A program made the position numbers and the translations under genes. Shown here piece by piece: positions 30,682 through 42,201 of a stretch of 64,000 nt of DNA (position 1 is the first letter of the stretch; each line of letters starts with the position of its first letter). The notes below the pieces were generated by a model. The model was not told where the DNA came from, searched no databases, and saw only the letters and a list, made by a program, of their open reading frames with translations. The DNA comes from Hanleya hanleyi (lineage: Eukaryota; Mollusca; Polyplacophora; Lepidopleurida; Hanleyidae): assembly GCA_036873755.1 (NCBI GenBank), contig JAVTVY010020309.1, forward strand, positions 1 to 64,000. Direction: 5' to 3'.

Positions 30682-30821
30682 ATCCAAATGAAATCGTGCT
30701 GGGGTGCCAGCATTCCGTGGTCAGACTCGTGTCCAGTGGTCACTACCACAACGCTGTCACCTTCGCCTATCAGATGCCCAGTGATGATGACATAAAGCGG
30801 GCTAACACGGCTCATTGTTAG
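30682..30821 (+). CDS. Possible host exon (about 45 codons)
   Basis: Preceded by AATTGTTGTTTCAG, a good splice acceptor. The following frame reads PNEIVLGCQHSVVRLVSSGHY with codon use unlike the surrounding AT-rich DNA and ends in TAG. AATAAA follows at ~31026, so it may be a terminal exon; TAGGTGGGT could also act as a donor. The protein family is not recognised. Confidence 0.4.
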
Positions 30822-31251
30822 GTGGGTCCGGGTGATCTCGCGTATTCTCGCATCTCACACACGCGCCCTGATTGCAAAGAAGTCGAAGATTGGGGCCTCA
30901 CTCCACAGTTTCATATTTTGGGCTAGTGGGATACCCCAGATCGGGGATTGCCCCTGACGAAGTTAACTGTAAAATTGGGAATTTGTTTTCTTCTTAGATT
31001 TAGAGTACGCTTCAAAGTTTGATTCATAATAAAAATCTGTAAGATAATGTATTTATTTCTTCAATGTGGGGGAAAGACACTATTAAGAAATGTAACTCTG
31101 CAAGGATCTACGAACCTCAAAACAAATTTTTGAAGGATCAGTGAACCCTGGGTTTCCACGTGAAAATAATGTCTTCAAATCATATGTATATTAACTGAAT
31201 ATGAATTATGTAATTAGAATACCTATATGTGTATTAAACAGACCATGTAGT

Positions 31252-31753
31252 TTAACCCTATCCGGCCTGGCCCTATTTATTTTTGCTATCGCTAAGGCTA
31301 GAGGGCTGAAACTTACCACACTACATCAGTGGGTCAAGCTCTACAAGAAAAGACAAAAAATCTAAGATGGCCGCCATAATGACGTCACTGTGACGTCATT
31401 TTCAAAAAGAGCATTTTTGGATCATTTTTTGGTCAGAATTTTCGAATTTTTTATTTTTGCTTTTTCTTCGCAAAAACTGCATGATAAATTAACAAATAAT
31501 AATCTGATATGAAATAAAATAGATTTCACCTATACAGAAAAGCAAATTTTTTTAAGAAATATGACGAAAAAAATCACTTTTCTGGTCGCCATTTTGAAAT
31601 TACCCATGATCCGGGGGTCATGCAAATAGGTTCAAAATGATCACAATATGATAATCGGGAAAGTCTCGAAGTTTCAGCTCTCAACAGGGGGTGGGGGGGG
31701 GGGGGCGGGGGCGGGTCGGAAAGTGACCCCCCCACCCAGGCAGGTTGGGTTAA
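31252..31753. mobile_element. piggyBac-type MITE 2 (TTAA flanks)
   Basis: TTAA-CCCTATCCGGCCTGG at left and CCCAGGCAGGTTGGG-TTAA at right. Internally homologous to 26054-26639, with CTAAGATGGCCGCC and TGACGTCAC next to each other. Confidence 0.75.
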
Positions 31754-31859
31754 GTTTGAGTTTCAATATGTATCTAAACTCAGATATTATCCCGTGTTAT
31801 AGGCCTGTTTTGTTTGTATTAAGCCAGGAAGTCAAATGGAGTCTGGCATATTCTTCAAT

Positions 31860-32585
31860 ATCGATGCGTGTTTATGCGAAACAAACGTGAAAATAGAACA
31901 CATACATTGTGTTCAGATTTATTTCCGGGAAAACGAGTAAAACGCATCTCCGGCAACCTGGGACTCCGGAGCTTCCGGGGCCTAGGCGGCCTGTCAGGCT
32001 GTGTTGATCGCTTATTTTAGCTTTGTTTAATGAATCGATGTCATATTGGTTCTTATGTTCCATAATGTAAAGGTCATAGTTTTTTTAACAGTCAAATGAA
32101 TTCATGCATGAAGTATAATATTTGAAATATCGATGCGTGCTTATAAATGCGAAACAAACGTGAAAATAGAACCATAAATCTGTATACATTATGTTCGAAT
32201 TTATTTCCGAGGAAACGCTTAAAACGCATCTCCAGAGATCTGGGACTTCGGCCTAAGCGAACCCTGGACCCTCACGTGTTGGTTTTTTTTCTTGTTTTAT
32301 GTTTGTGTGAAAGAATCGTACCGGTATGCGTATTGGTTTCCGTTCCATGAACTAAAAGTCATCGGTTTGTATGTTTTAAATATAACCAGAATGTCAAATG
32401 GATGCAGGCCATGGGGTGCGATTTTTTTCAATATCAATGCGTGCATATAACTGCGAAAAAAAATTCGTGAAAATAGAGCTATGAATCTGCATACATATGA
32501 TAAGTTTTATTTCCGGGAAAACGATCAGAACACATCTCCGGCGATCTAGGACCCTCGTCTGTTGGGCTGTGATAATCGATCCCCC
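31860..32585. repeat. Three diverged ~280-bp tandem units
   Basis: Units at ~31860, ~32130 and ~32435 share ATCGATGCGTG, GCGAAACAAACGTGAAAATAGA, TTTATTTCCGGGAAAACG and GCATCTCCGGC. No coding capacity. Confidence 0.65.
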
Positions 32586-32589
32586 CCCC

Positions 32590-34225
32590 CCCTATGAATA
32601 TTTGCTGGATCCGCTCTGGACAGGCTTGTGGATGGACTGTAACTCTGAACACCCTTGTGGATGGACTGTAACTCCGGACACCCTTGTAACTCTGGACTGT
32701 AACTCTGGACACCCTTGTGGATGGACTGTCACTCTGGACACCCTTGTGGATGGACTGTAACTCTTGACACACTTGTTGATGAACTGTAACTCTGGACCCC
32801 CTTGTGGATGGACTGTAACTCTGGACACCCTTGTGGATGGACTGTAACTTTGGACACCCTTGTGGATGGACTGTAACTCTGGACACCCTTGTGAATGAAC
32901 TGTAACACTGGACACCCTTGTGGATGGACTATAACTCTGGACACCCTTGTGGATGGACTGTAACTCGGGACACCCTTGCGGATGGACTGTAACTCTGAAC
33001 ACCCTTGTGGATGGACTGTAACTCTAGACACACTTGTAGACGGACTGTAACTCTGGACACCCTTGTGGATGGACTGTAACTCTGAACACCCTTGTGGATG
33101 GACTGTAACTCTAGACACACTTGTAGACGGACTGTAACTCTGGACACCCTTGTGGATGGACCCCCCCCCTATGAATATTTGCTGGATACGCTCTGGACAG
33201 GCTTGTGGATGGACTGTAACTCTGAACACCCTTGTGGATGGACTGTAACTCCGGACACCCTTGTAACTCTGGACTGTAACTCTGGACACCCTTGTGGATG
33301 GACTGTCACTCTGGACACCCTTGTGGATGGACTGTAACTCTAGACACACTTGTAGACGGACTGTAACTCTGGACACCCTTGTGGATGGACTGTAACTCTG
33401 GATACCCTTGTGGATGGACTGTAACTCTAGACACACTTGTAGACGGACTGTAACTCTGGACACCCTTGTGGATGGACTGTAACTCTGGACACCCTAGTGG
33501 ATGGACTATACCTCTGGACACCCTTGTGGATGGACTGTTACTCTGGACACCCTTGTGGATGGACTGTAACTATGGACGTCCTTGTGGAAGGACTGTAACT
33601 CTGTACACCCGTGTGGATGGACTGTAAGTCTGGACACCCTTGTGGATGGACTGTAACTATTGATACCCGTGTGGATGGACTGTAACTTTGGACTCCCTTG
33701 TGGATTGACTGTAACTCTGGGCACCCTTGTGGATGGACTGTAACTCTGGACACCCTTGTGGATGGACTGTAACTCTGGACACCCTTGTGGATGGACTGTT
33801 ACTCTGGATACCCTTCTGGACGGACTGTTACTCTGGACACCCTTGTGGATGGACTATAACTTTGGACACCCTTGTTGATGGACTTTTACTCTGGACACCC
33901 TTGTGGATGGACTGTAGCTCTGGGCACCCTTGTGGATGGACTGTAACTCTGGACACCCTTGTGGATGGACTGTTACTCTGGACACCCTTGTGGATGGACT
34001 GTTACTCTGGACACCCTTGTGGGTGGACTGTAACTCTGGACACCCTTGTGGATGGATTGTAACTCTGGACACCCTTGTGGACGGACTGTAACTCTGGACA
34101 CCCTTATGGGTGGACTGTTACTCTGGACACCCTTGTGGATGGACTGTAACTCTGGTCACCCTTGTGGATGGACTGTTACTTTGGAAACAGTTGTGGATGG
34201 ACACCCTTGTGGATGGACTGTTTTC
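32590..34225. repeat. 29-bp minisatellite with higher-order structure
   Basis: More than 50 copies of GGACTGTAACTCTGGACACCCTTGTGGAT and variants. A CCCCCCCCTATGAATATTTGCTGGAT leader recurs at ~32582 and ~33162, showing that a ~580-bp block was itself duplicated. Long open frames here on both strands are repeat artefacts. Confidence 0.92.
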
Positions 34226-35514
34226 CAAATATTTATTACTCTAATGACGATGATACCGAGCTGACCATGATAACCTATGCCAACAGTGTTTTTTAAATTC
34301 TTCGAATGGTCAATCTTCTCTCATTTGGGAACGTAATTCAGTTTCCAAGGGTCGAGCTGTGGATATTTTCGTAATTTTCATGTTTGGGGTAGGGGAGGTT
34401 TGTCATTTAACTTTATGTCCAGTTTGCTACATAACTTTGATAAGTCGTGCCATTTTTAGTTGAAATTCCTACGATTTTTCTTCTTGTTTTCCTATACAGT
34501 TAACGTCAGTCACGTCAGTCTTTATTATTTCCAGAAGGCAGGAAACTTGGGGGCAGGAAACTCTTTTCTGTGCCATGGATGATGGTGGTCAGTAACAAGG
34601 CGTATAATGGCCAGTCGCCAAACAAATTTGAAAAGCATAAGCATTTGGCGATGCCATCACCTTTGTGGTGATAAGCTAGTATGATCAATCAGTGTCAATG
34701 ACCCTGTTTTAGCGATAAGCCATTTATTGGTGATTGCCAACAGCATAACTATGCGATGAACTGATTTCATCACCCTTTTTGTTAGAAAATCTGGAAATCT
34801 GAAGCTAATTCCGGGTGTTCATACTGTTCCGCGCTGTTCCCTTTTATTTGAGTGTTTATGTAGGCCTATAAATGAAAGTCGTAATGTTCATCTGAGTGTT
34901 AATCCTTAAGTATGGTCGTAGTATTGAGATCAAATGATAAATGATTACCTGAAGGATAAACTAGTAAATGAATCATTCATCACTCTCGGGTGTGTATATG
35001 CAGGTTATAAGCCCAAAGAAAAAAACAAAAACCACATTCACGTGTTTTCGTTGAAGGTGAAATGTACGAGACATTAAAGGGGTGCATGCAGCCGTGCCTT
35101 ATAGTGGTAAAAGGGGTGACTGGACGGTTTCAATGTGAATTAACGAGTTAATCTGGGGACTGATGATTGTGTTCCACAACGTTTCATCTGCATACTTAAG
35201 TTGGCAATGTCTGTGTTAAATTATTTTCCATTATCAACTTAAATATATTCACACTAAACTTGCAAACACAGACTTTGCTTCATCAACTCCTTGTAGGTTT
35301 CTTCTTATAATATATCACCAGTCTTCGGAGTGTTTGAAGGGATATTTGATGGTAGCTAATAAAAACAAGAAAACGAAAAAGACATTCTTTGTTATCATTT
35401 TCATCGTTTAATTTTTGTGAGATTTAGGTTGAAATAATTATGGTCTAAATAATTGGAATGGAATAACAGATCTGAATAATGGTATTCAAGAGAGAGAAAA
35501 CAGGAGAAAAGTCA
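34226..35514. other. Host DNA, no gene recognised
   Basis: AT-rich. A possible acceptor (TTATTATTTCCAG, ending ~34532) is followed by a short duplicated GGCAGGAAACT, but no convincing exon. Confidence 0.4.
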
Positions 35515-36045
35515 AACTGGCGTATCTGACATGACTAACATAACTGGTGTATCTGACATGACTAACATAACTGGTGTATCTGACATGACTAACATAACTG
35601 GCCTATCTTACATGACTAACACAACTGGTGTATCTGACATGACTAACATAACTGGTGTATCTGACATGACTAACATAACTGGTGTATCTGACGTGACTAA
35701 CATAACTGCCGTATCTGACATGACTAACATAACTGGCGTATCTGACATGACTAACATAACTGGCGTATCTGACATGACTAACATAACTGGCGTATCTGAC
35801 ATGACTAACATAACTGGCGTATCTGACATGACTAACATAACTGGCGTATCTGGCGTGACTAACATAACTGGCGTATCTGGCATGACTAACATAACTGGCG
35901 TATCTGACATGACTAACATAACTGGCGTATCTGACATGACTAACATAACTGGCGTATCTGACATGACTAACATAACTGGCGTATCTGACATGACTAACAT
36001 AACTGGCGTATCTGACATGACTAACATAACTAGCGTATCTGACGT
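35515..36045. repeat. 27-bp minisatellite (about 19 copies)
   Basis: Unit ACTGGCGTATCTGACATGACTAACATA, very homogeneous in the second half. As 27 is a multiple of 3 and the unit lacks stops in several frames, it is open on both strands (nine-residue repeats such as MTNITGVSD). Nothing else supports coding. Confidence 0.92.
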
Positions 36046-36700
36046 TCAAGAGGTTATTATTTTATTTTTGTGTAATTCTATTTACACAGGAGTGTTTGTT
36101 TGTTTGTCTCGAAGCAAAATGGAAGAGAAATGCCGAACGGACACATCTAACATGCCTAAAAATTCAAAGTGAAAATTAGAAATGATATTCCGTCTAACTT
36201 CAAGGGGGATAAATCAGTGTGGAGGGAAAATGGAAGGAAAATCAAACTGGGGTCTAAGAGAGAATCTTGGGAAATTACATTCAATCGGTATCTACCCAAG
36301 AGTGACTACTCTCTGTGACCTGTCAATCTCGAAGCAAAATGGACGAGAATTGCCAAACAGACATAACTGAGATGACTAAAAAATCTCAAAAAGGGGAGAA
36401 AATTAGAATGACATTCTATCTAACTAGGGGGAAAATTCAATGTGACATATCCTTCGCAGAATAGAATAAGCGAGGAAAACCGAACTGATCTATTTGCCAA
36501 ACCATATATTCATAGTGGGAACTATGCTGTGTTTGGCATGACTAAAATTCAAGAATGAATCTTGGGAAATTGCATTCTATTTACACAAGGGGGACTACAT
36601 AGTTTGTCTCGAAGCAAAATAGGAGAGAAATGCCAAACTGACATCTGTCATGGTTAAAAATTCCAAGGAGTAAAAGATTTGCCTTACATGAAGGATGGAC
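36046..36700. repeat. Diverged repeats with GTCTCGAAGCAAAATGG
   Basis: Three diverged units (~36060-36240, ~36290-36440, ~36540-36660) share TTGTCTCGAAGCAAAATGGA, GAGAAATGCCAAAC and ATTCTATCTAAC. No gene. Confidence 0.5.
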
Positions 36701-36765
36701 CAAAATATTCTATTAATTACCGATTATAGTTTTGTCGAGTGTCTATTTTTTTCGAAACTGTTCAG

Positions 36766-36847
36766 TGGATGTGACCAGAGTGCTATCTTCACCGATGACG
36801 ATAACAGGAGTGATACTGATAGATTCAATATCGCATTTGCCAGACAG
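36766..36847 (+). CDS. Host gene, penultimate exon (partial gene)
   Basis: The acceptor is TTTTTTTCGAAACTGTTCAG and the donor CAG|GTAGAG. The frame reads GCDQSAIFTDDDNR and FNIAFARQ, phase 0 at the donor, and joins in frame to the next exon. The exact 5' edge is uncertain because the frame is open upstream too. Family not recognised; no earlier exon is confidently seen. Confidence 0.55.
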
Positions 36848-36956
36848 GTAGAGTATATAGTTATGCTATGTTCTGTTTAAGTATAATCAAATAACCCAAA
36901 AATCTCTACGGTGAAAAGTGTCTTAAGATTAGACTTTCAGTTTTCTCTTTTCGCAG

Positions 36957-37040
36957 GTTGATGTCCATGGACACCGTATGATATCCCCTTCACGAGAACC
37001 TACTTTGGACTATAGATCACCGAAGGATTGTTTAGAATAA
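36957..37040 (+). CDS. Host gene, terminal exon (27 codons plus stop)
   Basis: The acceptor TTTTCTCTTTTCGCAG precedes VDVHGHRMISPSREPTLDY and ends DCLE-TAA. The reading phase matches the exon at 36766-36847. A poly(A) signal AATAAA follows at 37390-37395. Element B inserted only ~180 bases beyond that signal. Confidence 0.6.
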   Translation, partial: VDVHGHRMISPSREPTLDYRSPKDCLE

Positions 37041-37389
37041 CAATCCACTCTTAACTCTTAACTGCGAGCGCCTGGTGAATCTTGACAATTGGGAGTTATC
37101 AAAAATGGGGCGGTCGTGTTGACAGAATTTTGTCTTCACGTGATATATCCGAGGATGTAGTTACGGAATCTGAAAACTGTACATAGATCTTTGGGGTTTT
37201 AATCTGAAGATTCGTCCGGATTCTTAGACCCTCTTACATTGAATCCTTCAATACCGAAAAACTACTTGGAATTGAAAATACTTTTCGTCAATATACAGTC
37301 CGAGGAACATGAGAGCTATCGACACCTTCGTGAGAAAACGTGATGGTAAAAATATGTAGAAATACTGTACGTTTTCACCCCAACGCTTG

Positions 37390-37395
37390 AATAAA
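37390..37395 (+). terminator. Poly(A) signal of the host gene
   Basis: AATAAA 350 bases after the stop codon; duplicated at 42553-42558. Confidence 0.55.
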
Positions 37396-37567
37396 CGAAT
37401 GGAACTATTTTACAATTCAACGAGTTTTATTTTGCTTTCTGTAATAAGCTTTACAAGAAAATGCAATCGCCAACTACGTACTTAGCTGACATGGTGTTTC
37501 TAATGCGCTACTTGGTGAAGACTGCATCCTGCATTGAAAATGGAACTTGTTTCATCCTCGCTTAATG

Positions 37568-37573
37568 CTCGTC
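37568..37573. other. Target-site duplication CTCGTC, outer duplicated copy
   Basis: CTCGTC directly before AGTAGTAGGGAAAGG. It is the duplicated counterpart of 42731-42736. Confidence 0.85.
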
Positions 37574-39140
37574 AGTAGTAGGGAAAGGCTAAATTGAGCC
37601 AACTTTCACCCGGATGTAGTGACGTCACGGGGAGGATTGAGGAGGAACTAGGGGCGCCATCTGTACACATTGGTGGCAAAAACCCGCACTAGGGGGAGAC
37701 AACTCGATCTGCATATTGGCGGCCTGTGTGGTGGTGGTGGTGGTGGTCAAAATGGCGGCTGTGTGGTGGTGGTGGTGGTCAAAATGGCGGCGTGTGTGTG
37801 TGTGGTCAAAATGGCGGCGTGTGTGTGTGGTCAAAATGGCGGCGTGTGTGTGTGGTCAAAATGGCGGCGCCAGGGAGCAAACGAGGCGGTGGGGAGGTCA
37901 CGGGGAGAAAAACCCCTCACATTACCCTCAAAAAAACCTCTAAGCCATATAATAATAATAAACATAATCTATAGGTGTTGTACCATGTTAATAGGATCAG
38001 TCTAGCATCTGTACCACCCTAGGGTCGAGCGTTTATTGTCCCGTGTATCTCCGCAGAAAATCAACAAACAAAATGGCGGCTCCAGGATGGTGTGGGGACG
38101 CCCTTTCCACATCACGGCGTCGATCATAGCGCCATCTGCACACACTGACGCAAGGGAGACAACTCCCCAGTGGGGTCGAGTGACGTGTCAATGTGAAGCC
38201 TATGTGAGGGGGCATCTGATGGGCTGGGTGTGGGGTTGAACTAGCGTCATTCTGCGCATGCGCGGCGGCCCAAGGGTATGAAAATAGCCGTGTTGGAGCT
38301 AGGGGAGCTACTAATGGTCCAATGAGGTCGAGTGAGGTATCAAAGTGAAGCTTATGTGAAGGGGCATCTGACTGGACTAATGGGGTTGAACTAGCGTCAT
38401 TCTGCGCATGCGAGGTGGCCCAAGGGTATGGAAATAGCCGTGTTGGAGCTAGCGACGCCACTAATGGTCCGATGGGGTCGAGTGATGTATCAAAGTGAAG
38501 CTTATGTGAGGTGGCATCTGACTGGACTAGCGGGTTGAACTAGCGTCATTCTGCGCATGCGCGGTGGCCCAAGGGTATGAAAATAGCCGTGTTGGAGCTA
38601 GGGGAGCTACTAATGGTCCAATGGGGTCGTATGAGGTATCAAAGTGAAGCTTTTGTGAAGGGGCATCTGATGGGCTGGGTGTGGGGTTGACATAGCGTCA
38701 TTTTGCGCATGCGCGGCGGCCCAAGGGTATGACAATATACGTTTTGGGATCGAGCGGGGTTTCTCATGGGCCGATGGGGTCGAGTGAGGTATCAAGTGAA
38801 GCCTAAGTAAAGGGGCATCTCACTCGACTAGTGGGTTGACATAGCGTCATTCTGCGCATGCGCGGTGGCCCAAGGGTATGAAAATAGACGTTTTGGGATC
38901 GAGCGGGGTTTCTAATGGGCCGATGGGGTCGAGTGAGGTATCAAAGTGAAGCCTAGGTGAAGGGGCATCTCACTCGACTAGTGGGTTGACATAGCGTCAT
39001 TCTGCGCATGCGCGGTGTCCCAAGGGTATGGAAATAGACGTTTCGGGATCTAGGGGAGCCACTATTGGTCCAGTGGGGTCATATGAGGTATCAAAGTGAA
39101 GCATTCGTGAAGGGGCATCCAGTCATGGGTTGGGTGTGCG
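37574..39140 (+). repeat. TIR copy of element C with YY1-like and NRF1-like arrays
   Basis: It starts AGTAGTAGGG and contains GTGACGTCAC, six ATGGCGGC cores (about 37750-37865 and ~38075) and an AGGGGGAGACAACTC word. Seven ~150-bp units then start near 38166, 38327, 38478, 38625, 38778, 38928 and 39077, each with CTGCGCATGCGC or a variant. Confidence 0.85.
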
Positions 39141-39730
39141 GTAGGAATATCATTCTGCGCATGCGCAGATGCAATGCGGAGCTCTCGTCCAATCAGAAGC
39201 GAGTATTTCAAATCCGTCACAGAGCTCTCGTCCAATCAGAAGCGAGTATTTTGACCCGGTGCATTATGGGACATATCCAAGATGGCGGCACGTATGTTCA
39301 AGATGGCGGCACATCCCGTGTCGAATGCGCAGGTCACGTGGGGGTTGTGACGTCACTTCCGTGTTTTTTCAGAATGCTCAAACACACGACCTCCAACTTT
39401 CCCGGCCTCGGCCCCACCCCGGCCCCCCAGCGTGCGCGCGCGCGCGGGTTCTCCGGCCGCAGCGCGCGCGTCATTCCCGGCAGTGCGCGCGGACGCATGT
39501 CAGGTCAAATGGTCACATCCAGGTCAAACGGTCCAATGTCCAATGAGACAATATTGCGGCATCGCTATAGTCAGAGCTTGAACACAAAAAAGGGGATTCT
39601 AGATGAACCTGGGAAGGATGGGCAGTTCCATTTGGACCAATCAGCGGTCGAGAAAAAAGAGCCAATCAGCGGTCGAGAAAAAGAACCAATCAGCGGTCGA
39701 ACAATCAGCCAATCGAATTGGGGTACTCAC
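39141..39730. promoter_or_regulatory. Promoter-like motif cluster in copy C
   Basis: In order: TGCGCATGCGCAG, two TCTCGTCCAATCAGAAGCGAG blocks with CCAAT, GCATTATGGGACAT, two AAGATGGCGGCAC, GGTCACGTGGGGGTTGTGACGTCACTTCCG, a GCGCGCG island and three CCAATCAGCGGTCGAG units. The same cluster is in B (45480-45930). The function (promoter, origin or insulator) is inferred only from motif content. Confidence 0.55.
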
Positions 39731-40399
39731 GGTGTGCTTTCGCTGACGTCCGCGCCTACATCTGGGTTGTTGTACACCCGGGTAATGCTTTCTGGACATG
39801 GATGGGTTAGCTTTGGCTCCATTCTAGGCCACTGATTGGCTAATACGGTGTTCCAAGCCAGTTTCATGCATTATGCTCATAGAACTTATAGTAATAATCT
39901 ATACGTGTTGGACGAGCCTCTTCGCTCACCGTATACACGTACCTCAATGAAATGCCCGCTCCAAACCTAGACCAAAAACACGTACTTGGTCTGTAGGCTG
40001 ATTTCATTGGCTCTCTATTTTTACTATAGTGCTCTTGCATTCTAACCTTGATGGGTTACCTACAACTTATAGTCATAAACATAATCTATACTTGTTGGAC
40101 GAGTCTTCACTCACCGTATACACGCACCTCAATGAAATGCCCGCTCCAAACCTAGACCAAAACACGTACTTGGTCTGTGGGCTGATTTCATTGGCTCTCT
40201 ATTTTACTATAGTGCTCTTGCATTCTAGCCTTGATGGGTTACATTTTGGCCCCATCCTACACCACTGATTTCAGTTTGACTGAATCTCCACATTGGGCAT
40301 GGATGCATTATGAATAAAACACACAAGACAGGGTTTTTTGGTGAGATCTCATTTTTTTTATTCAGTGAACAACAACAACGTGAGAACAACCACGTGAAA

Positions 40400-40545
40400 A
40401 CTGAAGCCCAGAACAAGGGGCTTGTAATTAACTGAAGCCCAGAACAAGGGGCTTGCACATTGAAGCCCAGAACAAGGGGCTTGCACATTGAAGCCCAGAA
40501 CAAGGGGCTTGTCATTAACTTAAGCCCAGAACGGGGCTTGTACAT
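40400..40545. repeat. Hairpin array at the protease 3' end, copy C
   Basis: Five AAGCCCAGAACAAGGGGCTT-type units spaced by short linkers; the last belongs to the protease coding end. Confidence 0.8.
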
Positions 40546-40993
40546 TGAAATGATGGGCGGCCCAGTCATAGACGAGTACATCGCGGTCCTCGGCCTGGGA
40601 GTACTCGTCAAACATCTGTACGATGGTAGATAAGGGTCTTCCCCGGCATCGATGGTACAGGTAAAACAAGCAATATTGTCCGCACACGCCACTGGTCAGG
40701 CTTTGCAACGTTTGACTGTTCCAACACCACGTCTCTGTGCCTTGATCCATGAAGTCTGTTAAATCGGGATGGAGGAGTGGCAGGCCGTACGGGTCAAAGT
40801 ATTCGCCCTGCTGTTCTGTCAAGTACACGGCCACCCAGTGTTCACCGGGTCGATCCATCGGGTCCGTGTTGGGAACGTAAGCAGCAAGATACATACGGTC
40901 TAATAGAAACACATCTCGGGCGAACACCCCTTGAAAGACCATACGTGTCTCTGGGTCATTCTCCAGCACGGTGGTTATCTGGTCTGTATCCAT
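40520..40993 (-). CDS. PRO: Adenain-type protease, copy C, intact (157 aa)
   Basis: Complete frame from ATG at 40993 with His in GEHWVAVYL, Asp in YFDPYG and Cys in GQYC, the catalytic set of the adenain family. It ends NVQAPFWA, and those codons seed the hairpin array. With copy B it shows the normal gene, while copy A is frameshifted. Substitutions versus B are few. Confidence 0.9.
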   Translation of the reverse strand: MDTDQITTVLENDPETRMVFQGVFARDVFLLDRMYLAAYVPNTDPMDRPGEHWVAVYLTEQQGEYFDPYGLPLLHPDLTDFMDQGTETWCWNSQTLQSLTSGVCGQYCLFYLYHRCRGRPLSTIVQMFDEYSQAEDRDVLVYDWAAHHFNVQAPFWA

Positions 40994-40994
40994 G

Positions 40995-42010
40995 TTAGGT
41001 GGAGAAGTCACACAGGACGTTGCGCGCCTTGTCCACTTGAATGATGTTGTCAAACTCGGCGTAGCAGATCACATTGACGGTGGTCGCCAGGGCTCTTGCA
41101 AAGTGGATTTCCAACCGTAAGTTACCTTGCTTGGCCAGGGCCAGCTGATGGTCGTTCTCTAAGGTGGGGGTCTATCCGTTCGCGTAGTCCTCCCGACTGA
41201 TCATATTCCCTTCGTCCTGGTTGATTTGACCGGTGGCTGTAAACAGGCTCTGATAGGCTCGAATGAAATTCCTCCGCCCAAAGTTGGGTGTTAAGGCCGT
41301 GGCTGGCACCTGTTGTCCATCCACATGCAGGGCCACAAAATTGATGCCGAAATGTTGAACGTCAAACGGATTCTCTGGGTAGGCTCCGCTGAAACTGGTA
41401 TTTTCCACACAGGCCAGGATCAATCGCTTGGGTAGTTCCCCCAGGAACAGGTTTTCTTTGTTGGCGCTCATATTTCCAGCAGGCACAGAGAACACTTTGG
41501 TTTGTAGACGTCGGATAGGGTACTGGGCTGGTTTTGTTTCCAAGGCTTTCATGTGTCCCAATTGAACGACTGGATTCGGTTTCACTTTTCGGACATACAG
41601 GACTGCGTCTTGGATGACAATCTTATAGTCCGCTGCATGCCCCTCTATGTTAGTGGCCATCAAGGCGAAGGTCGGAGGCGCCCGTATTAGTCGAATTTTG
41701 ATGGGGATCTTGTTCAAGAGGTACCGGTCTTGCATGAACATGTCTGCGTGCAGTCGACCCATCATATCCACCGAGGCACTGTTCGCAGTGAAAGCCTTCC
41801 GTTTATTATATCCCCCATTGTCCACCGTGTCCATGTGCTCGGGCGTGTCCTTGTAGAATAAAGCGGTCGTCAGCTGAGATTTTTTAGCCTCTCGGCCATA
41901 CGACAACAGTGTCTCGATGTAGGCTCGATAGGGGTACGTGTTGGTGGAGTCACTGATGAGTTTGTCGCTGAGAAAAATATCCACCTGCTGAAACATCGAG
42001 TGCAGCCAGA
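40995..42010 (-). pseudogene. Major capsid protein, copy C, 5' truncated with an internal stop
   Basis: The N-terminal ~97 codons are missing because the duplication junction cuts the gene at 42010. A 21-base deletion near 41172 relative to B creates an in-frame TAG after REDYANG. The rest matches B closely. Confidence 0.88.
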
Positions 42011-42117
42011 GAGGTAGAGTATATAGTTATGTTCTGTTTAAGTATAATCAAATAACCCAAAAATCTCTACGGTGAAAAGTGTCTTAAGATTAGACTTTCA
42101 GTTTTCTCTTTTCGCAG

Positions 42118-42201
42118 GTTGATGTCCATGGACACCGTATGATATCACCTTCACGAGAACCTACTTTGGACTATAGATCACCGAAGGATTGTTTAGAATA
42201 A
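42118..42201 (+). pseudogene. Duplicated copy of the host terminal exon
   Basis: Same acceptor and coding sequence as 36957-37040 with one visible change (ATATCACC for ATATCCCC). It lacks the preceding exon, since the duplication starts at the donor site, so it could only act as an alternative last exon of the same gene. AATAAA at 42553-42558. Confidence 0.6.

Larger units (their letters stand above)
36846..42011. repeat. Tandem duplication unit 1 (5,166 bp): host exon, 3' UTR and left part of Polinton
   Basis: Sequence from 36846 (exon end and intron) through the terminal exon, 3' UTR, TIR, protease and most of the MCP gene recurs from 42012 onward. At 42011 the MCP sequence stops inside ...GCCAGAG and passes directly into AGGTAGAG, the host exon-intron boundary. 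GCCAGA is shared by both parents of the junction, so the duplication probably arose at microhomology. Unit 2 has since gained a 648-bp insertion and a 752-bp duplication and lost a 5-bp piece of the intron. Confidence 0.88.
37574..42011 (-). mobile_element. Polinton C: duplicated left end of element B, truncated in the MCP gene
   Basis: It carries the left TIR, seven subterminal units, the promoter-like block, two ~182-bp units, the hairpin array, an intact protease and the MCP gene cut at 42010. It is not an independent insertion because its target site, host flank and terminus are the same as those of element B. Confidence 0.9.

Noticed and set aside
32729..33463. 244-codon minus-strand frame
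   Set aside because: 29-bp minisatellite read-through, no start context or motif.
35531..36172. 213-codon frame of nine-residue repeats
   Set aside because: Explained by a 27-bp minisatellite; equally long frames exist on the opposite strand.
37574..42011. Copy C as an independent Polinton insertion
   Set aside because: Its left flank, target site and terminus are the same as those of B and its right edge is a microhomology junction with host DNA, so it is a duplication product.
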